From VRUE01 sp963764365 (GTDB lineage Bacteria; Actinomycetota; Thermoleophilia; Solirubrobacterales; 70-9): a DNA stretch of 44,194 bases. The notes beneath the pieces are model-generated. The model saw only the letters and a program-made list of their open reading frames with translations. It was not told the origin of the DNA and made no database searches. The position numbers and the translations under genes are program-made. Positions 22,817 through 32,200 of this stretch are shown here, piece by piece (position 1 is the stretch's first letter; every line of letters starts with the position of its first letter). The DNA is taken from contig CAVXSI010000004.1 of the NCBI GenBank assembly GCA_963764365.1, positions 1-44,194 on the forward strand, written 5' to 3'.

Positions 22817-22866
22817 CGAGCGGGGCAGCCAGGACTCGAACCTGGAATCGCCGGTTTGGAGACCGG
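22817..22866 (-). repeat. tRNA-Trp 3' half, att-like copy 2 (left end of 21-kb island)
   Basis: Same 3' half as copies 1 and 3, one T shorter in the anticodon loop (GGTTTGG versus GGTTTTGG). Similarity stops after the anticodon stem (CACCGG). About 20 bp to its left lies an imperfect inverted repeat (CCGCAATCCCG / CGGGAATGCGG, 22769-22799). Confidence 0.75.
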
Positions 22867-23080
22867 TGCCAGATCTCGTCAGATGGCTCTGGCAAGCGGA
22901 AAAACGGCCTGGCCTTGGATCGGGGGAATGCGAAAGGGAATGAAAGCTTTGACAAACTCTGGGGCTGCCTGGTCCAGTATCTCAGCCTCGCAGCGCACGC
23001 CCGAGGCTCGCCTCAACGGATACCGCTCCGGCTTCTCGACCTTATCGGTGTGCCTGTACCAGAAGATAGCCTGAGCGACC
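22867..23080 (+). other. Intergenic stretch with short unassigned frames
   Basis: No convincing gene. A plus frame runs to 23094 (FDKLWGCLVQYLSLAAHARGSPQRIPLRLLDLIGVPVPEDSL) and another from ATG 22928 to 23074; both end near the GNAT start, where an antitoxin gene would be expected. Neither has a recognisable ribbon-helix-helix. They may be debris of one. Confidence 0.25.
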
Positions 23081-23617
23081 GTGATCGAGCATGAGTGGGT
23101 TCATCTGACGGGGGAGCAGCTCAGTGCGGACCCGGCACTCGTCCATGCAATCGAACGTTTCCAAGCGCCTCCCGACCGGGCCGGTGACGCCGCCGCAGCG
23201 TGGCTCAAGGAGCGGGCACTCAAGGAGATGAGCCACATCGCCACCTACGTGCTGCTCATCAGGGGCGATGTCGCTGGTTTCTACTCGCTGGGGATGAGCG
23301 AGGTCGAGCTGCGATCCCAGCACCGCAAGGGGATATCGGCGAGCCACCCGCGCCAAGGGGCCGTGCTCATCCTCTGGCTTGCGCGGGCAGCCGACGCGGA
23401 CGTGGATGCCGCAACCATCCTTCGCCACGCGGTGGGTATAGCTCAGATCGGCTCGCGGAGAGTCGGCGCGGCCGTCATCGCTGTCGACCCCTTCGACGCC
23501 GCAACCGAGGACTACTGGCGACAGCACTTCGGCTTCCGCGCGTCGCTGACGAAGCGAGCCGACGCCGATGGACAGCAGCGAAGCCGGCTCTGGCTGCCGC
23601 TCTTCTCTGAGATTTAG
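23081..23617 (+). CDS. GNAT-fold acetyltransferase, TacT-like toxin candidate
   Basis: 178 residues: an N-terminal helix pair (LVHAIERFQAPPDRAGDAAAAWLKERALKEM), then IATYVLLIRGDVAGFYSLGMSEVEL, AVLILWLARAADADVDAATILRHAVGIAQIG, AAVIAVDPFDAATEDYWRQHFGFR. The order strand - VAGFYSL - LILWLAR - helix - VDPFD....W...FGFR is that of GNAT proteins related to TacT, which acetylate aminoacyl-tRNA. The usual acetyl-CoA loop (R/QxxGxG/A) is not clear here: the position reads ADADVDAA, so activity is uncertain. GTG 23081 is the likely start. It is the first gene inside the island, convergent with a small ORF. Confidence 0.6.
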   Translation: MIEHEWVHLTGEQLSADPALVHAIERFQAPPDRAGDAAAAWLKERALKEMSHIATYVLLIRGDVAGFYSLGMSEVELRSQHRKGISASHPRQGAVLILWLARAADADVDAATILRHAVGIAQIGSRRVGAAVIAVDPFDAATEDYWRQHFGFRASLTKRADADGQQRSRLWLPLFSEI

Positions 23618-23812
23618 TCAGACAGGCTGCCTGGTGCGCACGCCGGGCCGCGTAGTTTCCGCCACATACCGCTCGGCGTTCAGGCAGAACTCGCGCCATC
23701 GCTCATCGAGGCGAGCCTTGGCAAGCTCATCCGCATCGATCACCGTCGGTGACTCAGCCGCCTGCTCAGAGTCTGGAGCAGCCGCGAGGACATGTCTTTG
23801 ATCGTCGGCCAT
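23618..23812 (-). CDS. Small hypothetical protein (64 aa)
   Basis: MADDQRHVLAAAPDSEQAAESPTV, then IDADELAKARLDERWREFCLNAERYVAET, an acidic N-terminus followed by an amphipathic helix. Its stop lies directly after the GNAT stop on the other strand. ATG 23812 has a weak purine-rich upstream region (GGCAAG). Not recognised. The plan resembles small antitoxin-like or regulatory peptides, but nothing specific supports that. Confidence 0.4.
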   Translation of the reverse strand: MADDQRHVLAAAPDSEQAAESPTVIDADELAKARLDERWREFCLNAERYVAETTRPGVRTRQPV

Positions 23813-23925
23813 CTTGCCCTAAAGGGTATCGGCAAACGGAGTCGGGTTTCAAAACTTCTTCTCCCGCTGGGCGTTGGCAATCTTTGGCTGGCCACCTACC
23901 GCACATGCCGCTGCCGCGTCGGTGG

Positions 23926-24166
23926 CTATCTGGCGATCTCGGTGGTGATCCGGTTCGTCTCGGCTGCCATCGCGATCGCGAGGACGCACTCTCGGCCCAG
24001 GTTCGGGTTCGGGCCCTGGAGGTTGACGAGTGCCTGATAGAGGCCGTGGTCGATGGCCGCTCGGAGGTGGCTGAGGTTCGGGTCGTTGAGCCCGAGGAGC
24101 CGGAGATCGTTTTCCCCGAACGCTTGCAGTTCGAGCGCGAGCGGGTCAAGGTCGGCCTCGGTAACT
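23926..24166 (-). pseudogene. Unrecognised gene fragment without a start codon
   Basis: A minus-strand frame has protein-like composition: VTEADLDPLALELQAFGEND, LRLLGLNDPNLSHLRAAIDH, GLYQALVNLQGPNPNLGREC, VLAIAMAAETNRITTEIAR and a stop at 23926. Going upstream it meets a stop (TAA near 24200) with no ATG, GTG or TTG between, so the 5' end is lost. The rest of 23813-24451 shows no further gene, only short inverted repeats (e.g. CAGAC/GTCTG at 24241-24255). Confidence 0.4.
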
Positions 24167-24451
24167 AGGCAGCCCGCGTCCCCGGGAAACCATTACATCG
24201 TTTGATGTCCTATTTGCCGAGTCTGAGGCAAGATCCCGCTCAGACAAAACGTCTGTGCCGCGCGCCCGGCCGCTGATCGGCCGACTCGGGACGAGCAATC
24301 TCCTGCCACGTCCGATATTTGAAATAGATGGCATGCAACAGAGACAACATTTCCGCCCGCCTTGAGGGGCCTCGACGGGTCCGAGCGGTCGATTCAGAGC
24401 CACGGCGCAGCGGCGGCAAACGAGCGCGGCAGCTGGCGGCGGTGAGCTGAG

Positions 24452-24952
24452 ATGGGACGGAGGACAAAACTGACGCCCGAGGTGGAAGACAAGATCGTCA
24501 CCGCGATCCGAGGCGGCTGCCCCTACCGGGTCGCAGCTCAGCTGGCTGGGATCTCTGAATCCACCTTCTACAACTGGATCAAGCTTGGCGAAGAAGGCCA
24601 GCCCCCCTACGCCGAGTTCCTCGCTGCCGTGCAGAAAGCTAATGCTGAAATACAGGCAAAGTTGACGTTCCGGTTCAGCATGGCGGCGGATGAAGACTGG
24701 CGTGCTGCGCGCGACTTCCTTGCTCGTCGCTGGCCGGGGGATTGGAGCGAGGGCCGCGAAGCTGCCGGGGGGCGAGAGGGTCCCCCAACGGAGGATCGGC
24801 CGCTGCGGCTCAGCCTGCCGGAGTTCGCCGACCCCAAAGTAAGGGAAGCACTCCAGCGCGCCGTTGAGGCTGTCGGCGAAGCACGGGAAGCAGCAGACGG
24901 AGATTGGCCTGGACCCCTCCAACGTTGTCACCTCAGGCCGCTGATTTCGTAG
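24452..24952 (+). CDS. Phage-like helix-turn-helix protein, C-terminus cut by an IS element
   Basis: 166 codons. Residues 1-60 hold an HTH: RRTKLTPEVEDKIVTAIRGGCPYRVAAQLAGISESTFYNWIKLGEEG, followed by YAEFLAAVQKANAEIQAKLTFRFSMAADEDWRAARDFLARRWPGDW. This combination is common in small phage proteins near terminase genes (terminase small-subunit/phBC6A51-like) and in IS-associated HTH proteins. About the last 13 residues (from WPGP) are encoded by the inserted IS3-type element whose end is at 24910, so the native C-terminus is gone. ATG 24452 follows a weak GGTGAG. Function today doubtful. Confidence 0.65.
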   Translation: MGRRTKLTPEVEDKIVTAIRGGCPYRVAAQLAGISESTFYNWIKLGEEGQPPYAEFLAAVQKANAEIQAKLTFRFSMAADEDWRAARDFLARRWPGDWSEGREAAGGREGPPTEDRPLRLSLPEFADPKVREALQRAVEAVGEAREAADGDWPGPLQRCHLRPLIS

Positions 24953-25801
24953 TCGCTTCTGACTCCTGAGCATCCTCCCAGGTCTTCCTCACCTCCTTCG
25001 GGGTGCGGTAGCCGAGCCCCGAGTGGGGCCGGTGGTGGTAGGCATCGACGTAGGCGGCGATCGCCGCCCTTGCGTCCTCGAGGGTTTCGAACTCAGAGCG
25101 CCAGATCAGGCGCTCCTTCAGCTTGGAGAACCAGGACTCGATGAAGGCATGGGACTCGGGGTCGCGATATCCGCCGCGGCGGTGGGTGATCTCCAGCTCC
25201 CCCGGCCGGGCCCGGAAGCCGCGGGAGGTGTAGGCGGTGCCGTTGTCGGTGCCGAGGGTCAGCTGAGCTGGCTCGATCGCGTGGGCCTCGGCGCCCGCCT
25301 CGATCACGGCTTCGGCCTCCTGGCGGCGGCAGCGAAGGTCAAGGCCCCAGGCGGCGATCTCACGTGTGCAGCAGTCGACGATCGCGTTCAGGTAGCACCA
25401 GCCGTGCTCGGCGACCCAAACGGAGGTCATGTCCATGTGCCAGAGCTGATCGGGCCGCTCGACGCGGAAGTGGCCGGGCCGGCACCGGCGTTCGGAGGGG
25501 CGGTGGCGCTGCAGTAGGCGCTCGCCCCGCATCACCCGCTGGGCTCGCTTGCGTGAGACCGGCCGCTCGATCTCCCTGCTCGTCAGCGCCGCGACCATGC
25601 GGGTGCCGTCGGTCGGGTTGGCCTTCGCCACCCGGGTGATCGCCCTGTCGACTGTCCCCGTCGCCGGCCGAGGGCCCGGGCGGGTCCTCGGCTTGGGGGT
25701 TCGGTAGATCGCCTGCCGGCTGATCTGCATGACGCGCGCCACCACCGCGGCTTTGCGGCCGCGGGCAACCAGCCGGCGGGACCGGCGACGCGCTCTCTCA
25801 C
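24933..25801 (-). pseudogene. IS3-family transposase orfB (DDE), frameshifted near its start
   Basis: GTG 25801 overlaps the orfA stop (GTGA) and starts V-RERVA, but the family continuation (RLVARGRKAAVVARVMQISRQAIYRTPKPR) is in another frame, so an indel near 25775 breaks the gene. Downstream, the catalytic core is intact: LWHMDMTSVWV (first D), LTLGTDNGTAYTS (second D) and SHAFIESWFSKLKERL (E), then HHRPHSGLGYRTPKEV near the end. This is an IS3-type rve integrase domain, which would cut and join the TGGACCCC ends. About 290 codons. Confidence 0.75.
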
Positions 25802-26098
25802 TCCCAGCCCCGCAATGCTTCCCCCGCGACCTCCAGCTCGTAGGTCTTGCGGCCGAGGGTGCGCTCCAGCTCTCTGATGCGCTTTTGCATCTCCTTCTCG
25901 CCCTGGCGCTCGTCTTTGCCGGCGAGGGCCAGCCTGCCGCCCTCAAGCAGCTTGTCGCGCCAGGAGTAGTAGAAGAGCCTCCGCGATCTCGTGCTCGCGG
26001 CAGACGTCCTTGACGGTCCGATCGCCGCGCAGGCCTGCCAGCACGATCTCCAGCTTCTGGGAGGCCGTGAACTTGCGGTACTTGCGTTGCTCTGCCAA
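25798..26098 (-). pseudogene. IS3-family orfA, frameshifted
   Basis: From TTG 26098 (AAGGAGA 5 nt upstream): LAEQRKYRKFTASQKLEIVLAGLRGDRTVKDVCREHEIAE, the HTH half of an IS3 OrfA. The family continuation YYSWRDKLLEGGRLALAGKDERQGEKEMQKRIRELERTLGRKTYELEVAGEALRGWE (leucine-zipper region) lies in another frame; one extra base near 25975 explains it. The reading ends at TGA 25798-25800, overlapping orfB. Confidence 0.65.
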
Positions 26099-26233
26099 CT
26101 CGATCTCCTTTGGGTCGAGCGGCCATCCTGGGTCTCGCCTCGGATGCCTCTCCGGGGCTTCGCCCCTCCGAGGCATCCGAGCGATCTACGTCAGGTTGGT
26201 GTCAACGCGGGGGTGGGGTCCAGGCCACCGGGG

Positions 26234-29200
26234 CTATTGCTTCTTCCTGTCCCTCCCGGGACCTCCCCTCAGCTTGTCCTTGCCCGGCCCCCCGAAGAGG
26301 AAGTCCTTGCCCGGCCCCCCGAAGAGGAAGTCCTTGCCCGGCCCGCCCCAAAGCCCGTCGTTGCCGCCGCCGCCCTTCAGCTTGTCGTTGCCGCCCTGGC
26401 CCTTCAGCTTGTCGTTACCGCCCTGGCCCTTCAGCTTGTCGTTGCCGGCGCCGCCGTTCAGCTTGTCGTTGCCGTTCTGACCTGTGGCTCGCACTCTCGC
26501 CGAAGCCGCTACCGAACCATCCCCGTTCAGCTTGTCGTTGCCGGCGCCGCCGTTCAGCTTGTCGTTGCCGGGGCCACCATTGACGACGTCGTTGCCGGCG
26601 CCGCAGTTGACCACATCGTTTCCGCCGCCGGCGTCGACGGCGTCGTTGCCGGCGCCGCAGTTGATCACGTCGTCCCCGGGAGTCCCGTGGATCACGTCGT
26701 CACCCGGCGTGCCGTTGATCTTCCCGGCGGCTGCGCTGAGGACTCCGCTTCCCGGAGCGCCGTTGATCGTCCCGGCGGCTGCGCTGGGGGCTCCGCCTCC
26801 CGGAGCGCCACCGGGAGCGGCGGTGTCGACGGTGAAGGTCTCGGTCGCCGGGCTCAGGTCGGTGTTGTTGGCCTGGTCGATGGCCCGCACCCGGAAGGTG
26901 TAGGTGCCGTCGGGTTCGAGCGCCGCCGAGGTGAAGCCGCTGGTGCAGGGGCCCCAGTCGGCGGACCCCTGGTCGACCGAGCACTCGAAGGTCGAGCTCG
27001 CCTCGCTGGAGTGGAAGTCAAAGCTCGGGGTCTTGTCGTTGGTGGTCCCGTGGGGAGGCGAGTCGATGATCGTGTCCGGGGCGCTCGAGTCCTCGGTGTA
27101 GTCCACCGAGTTGGAGCAGCCGGAGTCGGTGCTGGCGGCGTTGCTCACCCGGGCGGAGAAGGTGGTGGTCGAGTCATCGTCGACGTGGAAGCTGATCCCG
27201 GCGCCGGTGAACTGGGCGACCGTGTCGGTGGCGGCCGGCGAGCCGGCGCAGGTGCCGTTGGTGTAGAGCTTTACCTGGGTTGGGTTGCCGGCGCCCACCG
27301 TTCCCTTCACCTCCGGGTCGTTGTCGTTGGCCGGGCTGGCCGGAACTGTGGCGGTGATCACCGGCGGGTCGGGCACCGTGGTGTCGACGGTGAAGGTCTC
27401 GGTCGCCGGGCTCAGGTCGGTGTTGTTGGCCTGGTCGATGGCCCGCACCCGGAAGGTGTAGGTGCCGTCGGGTTCGAGCGCCGCCGAGGTGAAGCCGCTG
27501 GCGCTGGTGCAGGGGCCCCAGTCGGCGGACCCCTGGTCGACCGAGCACTCGAAGGTCGAGCTCGCCTCGCTGGAGTGGAAGTCAAAGCTCGGGGTCTTGT
27601 CGTTGGTGGTCCCGTGGGGAGGCGAGTCGATGATCGTGTCCGGGGCGCTCGAGTCCTCGGTGTAGTCCACCGAGTTGGAGCAGCCGGAGTCGGTGCTGGC
27701 GGCGTTGCTCACCCGGGCGGAGAAGGTGGTGGTCGAGTCATCGTCGACGTGGAAGCTGATCCCGGCGCCGGTGAACTGGGCGACCGTGTCGGTGGCGGCC
27801 GGCGAGCCGGCGCAGGTGCCGTTGGTGTAGAGCTTTACCTGGGTTGGGTTGCCGGCGCCCACCGTTCCCTTCACCTCCGGGTCGTTGTCGTTGGCCGGGC
27901 TGGCCGGAACTGTGGCGGTGATCACCGGCGGGTCGGGCACCGTGGTGTCGACGGTGAAGGTCTCGGTCGCCGGGCTCAGGTCGGTGTTGTTGGCCTGGTC
28001 GATGGCCCGCACCCGGAAGGTGTAGGTGCCGTCGGGTTCGAGCGCCGCCGAGGTGAAGCCGCTGGCGCTGGTGCAGGGGCCCCAGTCGGCGGACCCCTGG
28101 TCGACCGAGCACTCGAAGGTCGAGCTCGCCTCGCTGGAGTGGAAGTCAAAGCTCGGGGTCTTGTCGTTGGTGGTCCCGTGGGGAGGCGAGTCGATGATCG
28201 TGTCCGGGGCGCTCGAGTCCTCGGTGTAGTCCACCGAGTTGGAGCAGCCGGAGTCGGTGCTGGCGGCGTTGCTCACCCGGGCGGAGAAGGTGGTGGTCGA
28301 GTCATCGTCGACGTGGAAGCTGATCCCGGCGCCGGTGAACTGGGCGACCGTGTCGGTGGCGGCCGGCGAGCCGGCGCAGGTGCCGTTGGTGTAGAGCTTT
28401 ACCTGGGTTGGGTTGCCGGCGCCCACCGTTCCCTTCACCTCCGGGTCGTTGTCGTTGGCCGGGCTGGCCGGAACTGTGGCGGTGATCACCGGCGGGTCGG
28501 GCACCGTGGTGTCGACGGTGAAGGTCTCGGTCGCCGGGCTCAGGTCGGTGTTGTTGGCCTGGTCGATGGCCCGCACCCGGAAGGTGTAGGTGCCGTCGGG
28601 TTCGAGCGCCGCCGAGGTGAAGCCGCTGGTGCAGGGGCCCCAGTCGGCGGACCCCTGGTCGACCGAGCACTCGAAGGTCGAGCTCGCCTCGCTGGAGTGG
28701 AAGTCAAAGCTCGGGGTCTTGTCGTTGGTGGTCCCGTGGGGAGGCGAGTCGATGATCGTGTCCGGGGCCGTGGTGTCGACGGTGAAGGTCTCGGTCGCCG
28801 GGCTCAGGTCGGTGTTGTTGGCCTGGTCGATGGCCCGCACCCGGAAGGTGTAGGTGCCGTCGGGTTCGAGCGCCGCCGAGGTGAAGCCGCTGGTGCAGGG
28901 GCCCCAGTCGGCGGACCCCTGGTCGACCGAGCACTCGAAGGTCGAGCTCGCCTCGCTGGAGTGGAAGTCAAAGCTCGGGGTCTTGTCGTTGGTGGTCCCG
29001 TGGGGAGGCGAGTCGATGATCGTGTCCGGGGCCGTGGTGTCGACGGTGAAGGTCTCGGTCGCCGGGCTCAGGTCGGTGTTGTTGGCCTGGTCGATGGCCC
29101 GCACCCGGAAGGTGTAGGTGCCGTCGGGTTCGAGCGCCGCCGAGGTGAAGCCGCTGGTGCAGGGGCCCCAGTCGGCGGACCCCTGGTCGACCGAGCACTC

Positions 29201-32200
29201 GAAGGTCGAGCTCGCCTCGCTGGAGTGGAAGTCAAAGCTCGGGGTCTTGTCGTTGGTGGTCCCGTGGGGAGGCGAGTCGATGATCGTGTCCGGGGCGCTC
29301 GAGTCCTCGGTGTAGTCCACCGAGTTGGAGCAGCCGGAGTCGGTGCTGGCGGCGTTGCTCACCCGGGCGGAGAAGGTGGTGGTCGAGTCATCGTCGACGT
29401 GGAAGCTGATCCCGGCGCCGGTGAACTGGGCGACCGTGTCGGTGGCGGCCGGCGAGCCGGCGCAGGTGCCGTTGGTGTAGAGCTTTACCTGGGTTGGGTT
29501 GCCGGCGCCCACCGTTCCCTTCACCTCCGGGTCGTTGTCGTTGGCCGGGCTGGCCGGAACTGTGGCGGTGATCACCGGCGGGTCGGGCACCGTGGTGTCG
29601 ACGGTGAAGGTCTCGGTCGCCGGGCTCAGGTCGGTGTTGTTGGCCTGGTCGATGGCCCGCACCCGGAAGGTGTAGGTGCCGTCGGGTTCGAGCGCCGCCG
29701 AGGTGAAGCCGCTGGTGCAGGGGCCCCAGTCGGCGGACCCCTGGTCGACCGAGCACTCGAAGGTCGAGCTCGCCTCGCTGGAGTGGAAGTCAAAGCTCGG
29801 GGTCTTGTCGTTGGTGGTCCCGTGGGGAGGCGAGTCGATGATCGTGTCCGGGGCCGTGGTGTCGACGGTGAAGGTCTCGGTCGCCGGGCTCAGGTCGGTG
29901 TTGTTGGCCTGGTCGATGGCCCGCACCCGGAAGGTGTAGGTGCCGTCGGGTTCGAGCGCCGCCGAGGTGAAGCCGCTGGTGCAGGGGCCCCAGTCGGCGG
30001 ACCCCTGGTCGACCGAGCACTCGAAGGTCGAGCTCGCCTCGCTGGAGTGGAAGTCAAAGCTCGGGGTCTTGTCGTTGGTGGTCCCGTGGGGAGGCGAGTC
30101 GATGATCGTGTCCGGGGCCGTGGTGTCGACGGTGAAGGTCTCGGTCGCCGGGCTCAGGTCGGTGTTGTTGGCCTGGTCGATGGCCCGCACCCGGAAGGTG
30201 TAGGTGCCGTCGGGTTCGAGCGCCGCCGAGGTGAAGCCGCTGGTGCAGGGGCCCCAGTCGGCGGACCCCTGGTCGACCGAGCACTCGAAGGTCGAGCTCG
30301 CCTCGCTGGAGTGGAAGTCAAAGCTCGGGGTCTTGTCGTTGGTGGTCCCGTGGGGAGGCGAGTCGATGATCGTGTCCGGGGCGCTCGAGTCCTCGGTGTA
30401 GTCCACCGAGTTGGAGCAGCCGGAGTCGGTGCTGGCGGCGTTGCTCACCCGGGCGGAGAAGGTGGTGGTCGAGTCATCGTCGACGTGGAAGCTGATCCCG
30501 GCGCCGGTGAACTGGGCGACCGTGTCGGTGGCGGCCGGCGAGCCGGCGCAGGTGCCGTTGGTGTAGAGCTTTACCTGGGTTGGGTTGCCGGCGCCCACCG
30601 TTCCCTTCACCTCCGGGTCGTTGTCGTTGGCCGGGCTGGCCGGAACTGTGGCGGTGATCACCGGCGGGTCGGGCACCGTGGTGTCGACGGTGAAGGTCTC
30701 GGTCGCCGGGCTCAGGTCGGTGTTGTTGGCCTGGTCGATGGCCCGCACCCGGAAGGTGTAGGTGCCGTCGGGTTCGAGCGCCGCCGAGGTGAAGCCGCTG
30801 GTGCAGGGGCCCCAGTCGGCGGACCCCTGGTCGACCGAGCACTCGAAGGTCGAGCTCGCCTCGCTGGAGTGGAAGTCAAAGCTCGGGGTCTTGTCGTTGG
30901 TGGTCCCGTGGGGAGGCGAGTCGATGATCGTGTCCGGGGCCGTGGTGTCGACGGTGAAGGTCTCGGTCGCCGGGCTCAGGTCGGTGTTGTTGGCCTGGTC
31001 GATGGCCCGCACCCGGAAGGTGTAGGTGCCGTCGGGTTCGAGCGCCGCCGAGGTGAAGCCGCTGGTGCAGGGGCCCCAGTCGGCGGACCCCTGGTCGACC
31101 GAGCACTCGAAGGTCGAGCTCGCCTCGCTGGAGTGGAAGTCAAAGCTCGGGGTCTTGTCGTTGGTGGTCCCGTGGGGAGGCGAGTCGATGATCGTGTCCG
31201 GGGCGCTCGAGTCCTCGGTGTAGTCCACCGAGTTGGAGCAGCCGGAGTCGGTGCTGGCGGCGTTGCTCACCCGGGCGGAGAAGGTGGTGGTCGAGTCATC
31301 GTCGACGTGGAAGCTGATCCCGGCGCCGGTGAACTGGGCGACCGTGTCGGTGGCGGCCGGCGAGCCGGCGCAGGTGCCGTTGGTGTAGAGCTTTACCTGG
31401 GTTGGGTTGCCGGCGCCCACCGTTCCCTTCACCTCCGGGTCGTTGTCGTTGGCCGGGCTGGCCGGAACTGTGGCGGTGATCACCGGCGGGTCGGGCACCG
31501 TGGTGTCGACGGTGAAGGTCTCGGTCGCCGGGCTCAGGTCGGTGTTGTTGGCCTGGTCGATGGCCCGCACCCGGAAGGTGTAGGTGCCGTCGGGTTCGAG
31601 CGCCGCCGAGGTGAAGCCGCTGGTGCAGGGGCCCCAGTCGGCGGACCCCTGGTCGACCGAGCACTCGAAGGTCGAGCTCGCCTCGCTGGAGTGGAAGTCA
31701 AAGCTCGGGGTCTTGTCGTTGGTGGTCCCGTGGGGAGGCGAGTCGATGATCGTGTCCGGGGCCGTGGTGTCGACGGTGAAGGTCTCGGTCGCCGGGCTCA
31801 GGTCGGTGTTGTTGGCCTGGTCGATGGCCCGCACCCGGAAGGTGTAGGTGCCGTCGGGTTCGAGCGCCGCCGAGGTGAAGCCGCTGGTGCAGGGGCCCCA
31901 GTCGGCGGACCCCTGGTCGACCGAGCACTCGAAGGTCGAGCTCGCCTCGCTGGAGTGGAAGTCAAAGCTCGGGGTCTTGTCGTTGGTGGTCCCGTGGGGA
32001 GGCGAGTCGATGATCGTGTCCGGGGCCGTGGTGTCGACGGTGAAGGTCTCGGTCGCCGGGCTCAGGTCGGTGTTGTTGGCCTGGTCGATGGCCCGCACCC
32101 GGAAGGTGTAGGTGCCGTCGGGTTCGAGCGCCGCCGAGGTGAAGCCGCTGGTGCAGGGGCCCCAGTCGGCGGACCCCTGGTCGACCGAGCACTCGAAGGT

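Larger units (their letters stand above)
24910..26222 (-). mobile_element. IS3-family insertion sequence, 1,313 bp, decayed
   Basis: Ends TGGACCCC...GGGGTCCA; the inner ends also match imperfectly (CGTTG.CACC). GGCC flanks both ends and is either a 4-bp target duplication or, being palindromic, an extension of the repeats. orfA and orfB lie on the minus strand. Both carry frameshifts, so the element is probably inactive. It lies within the HTH gene's 3' end and stops 11 bp from the giant gene's stop codon. Confidence 0.75.

Noticed and set aside
23749..24168. Plus-strand 139-codon frame
   Set aside because: Antisense of a fragment whose minus-strand reading has better protein composition; no recognisable motif.
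24146..24973. Minus-strand 275-codon frame opposite the HTH gene
   Set aside because: No family pattern; opposite strand has a clear helix-turn-helix.
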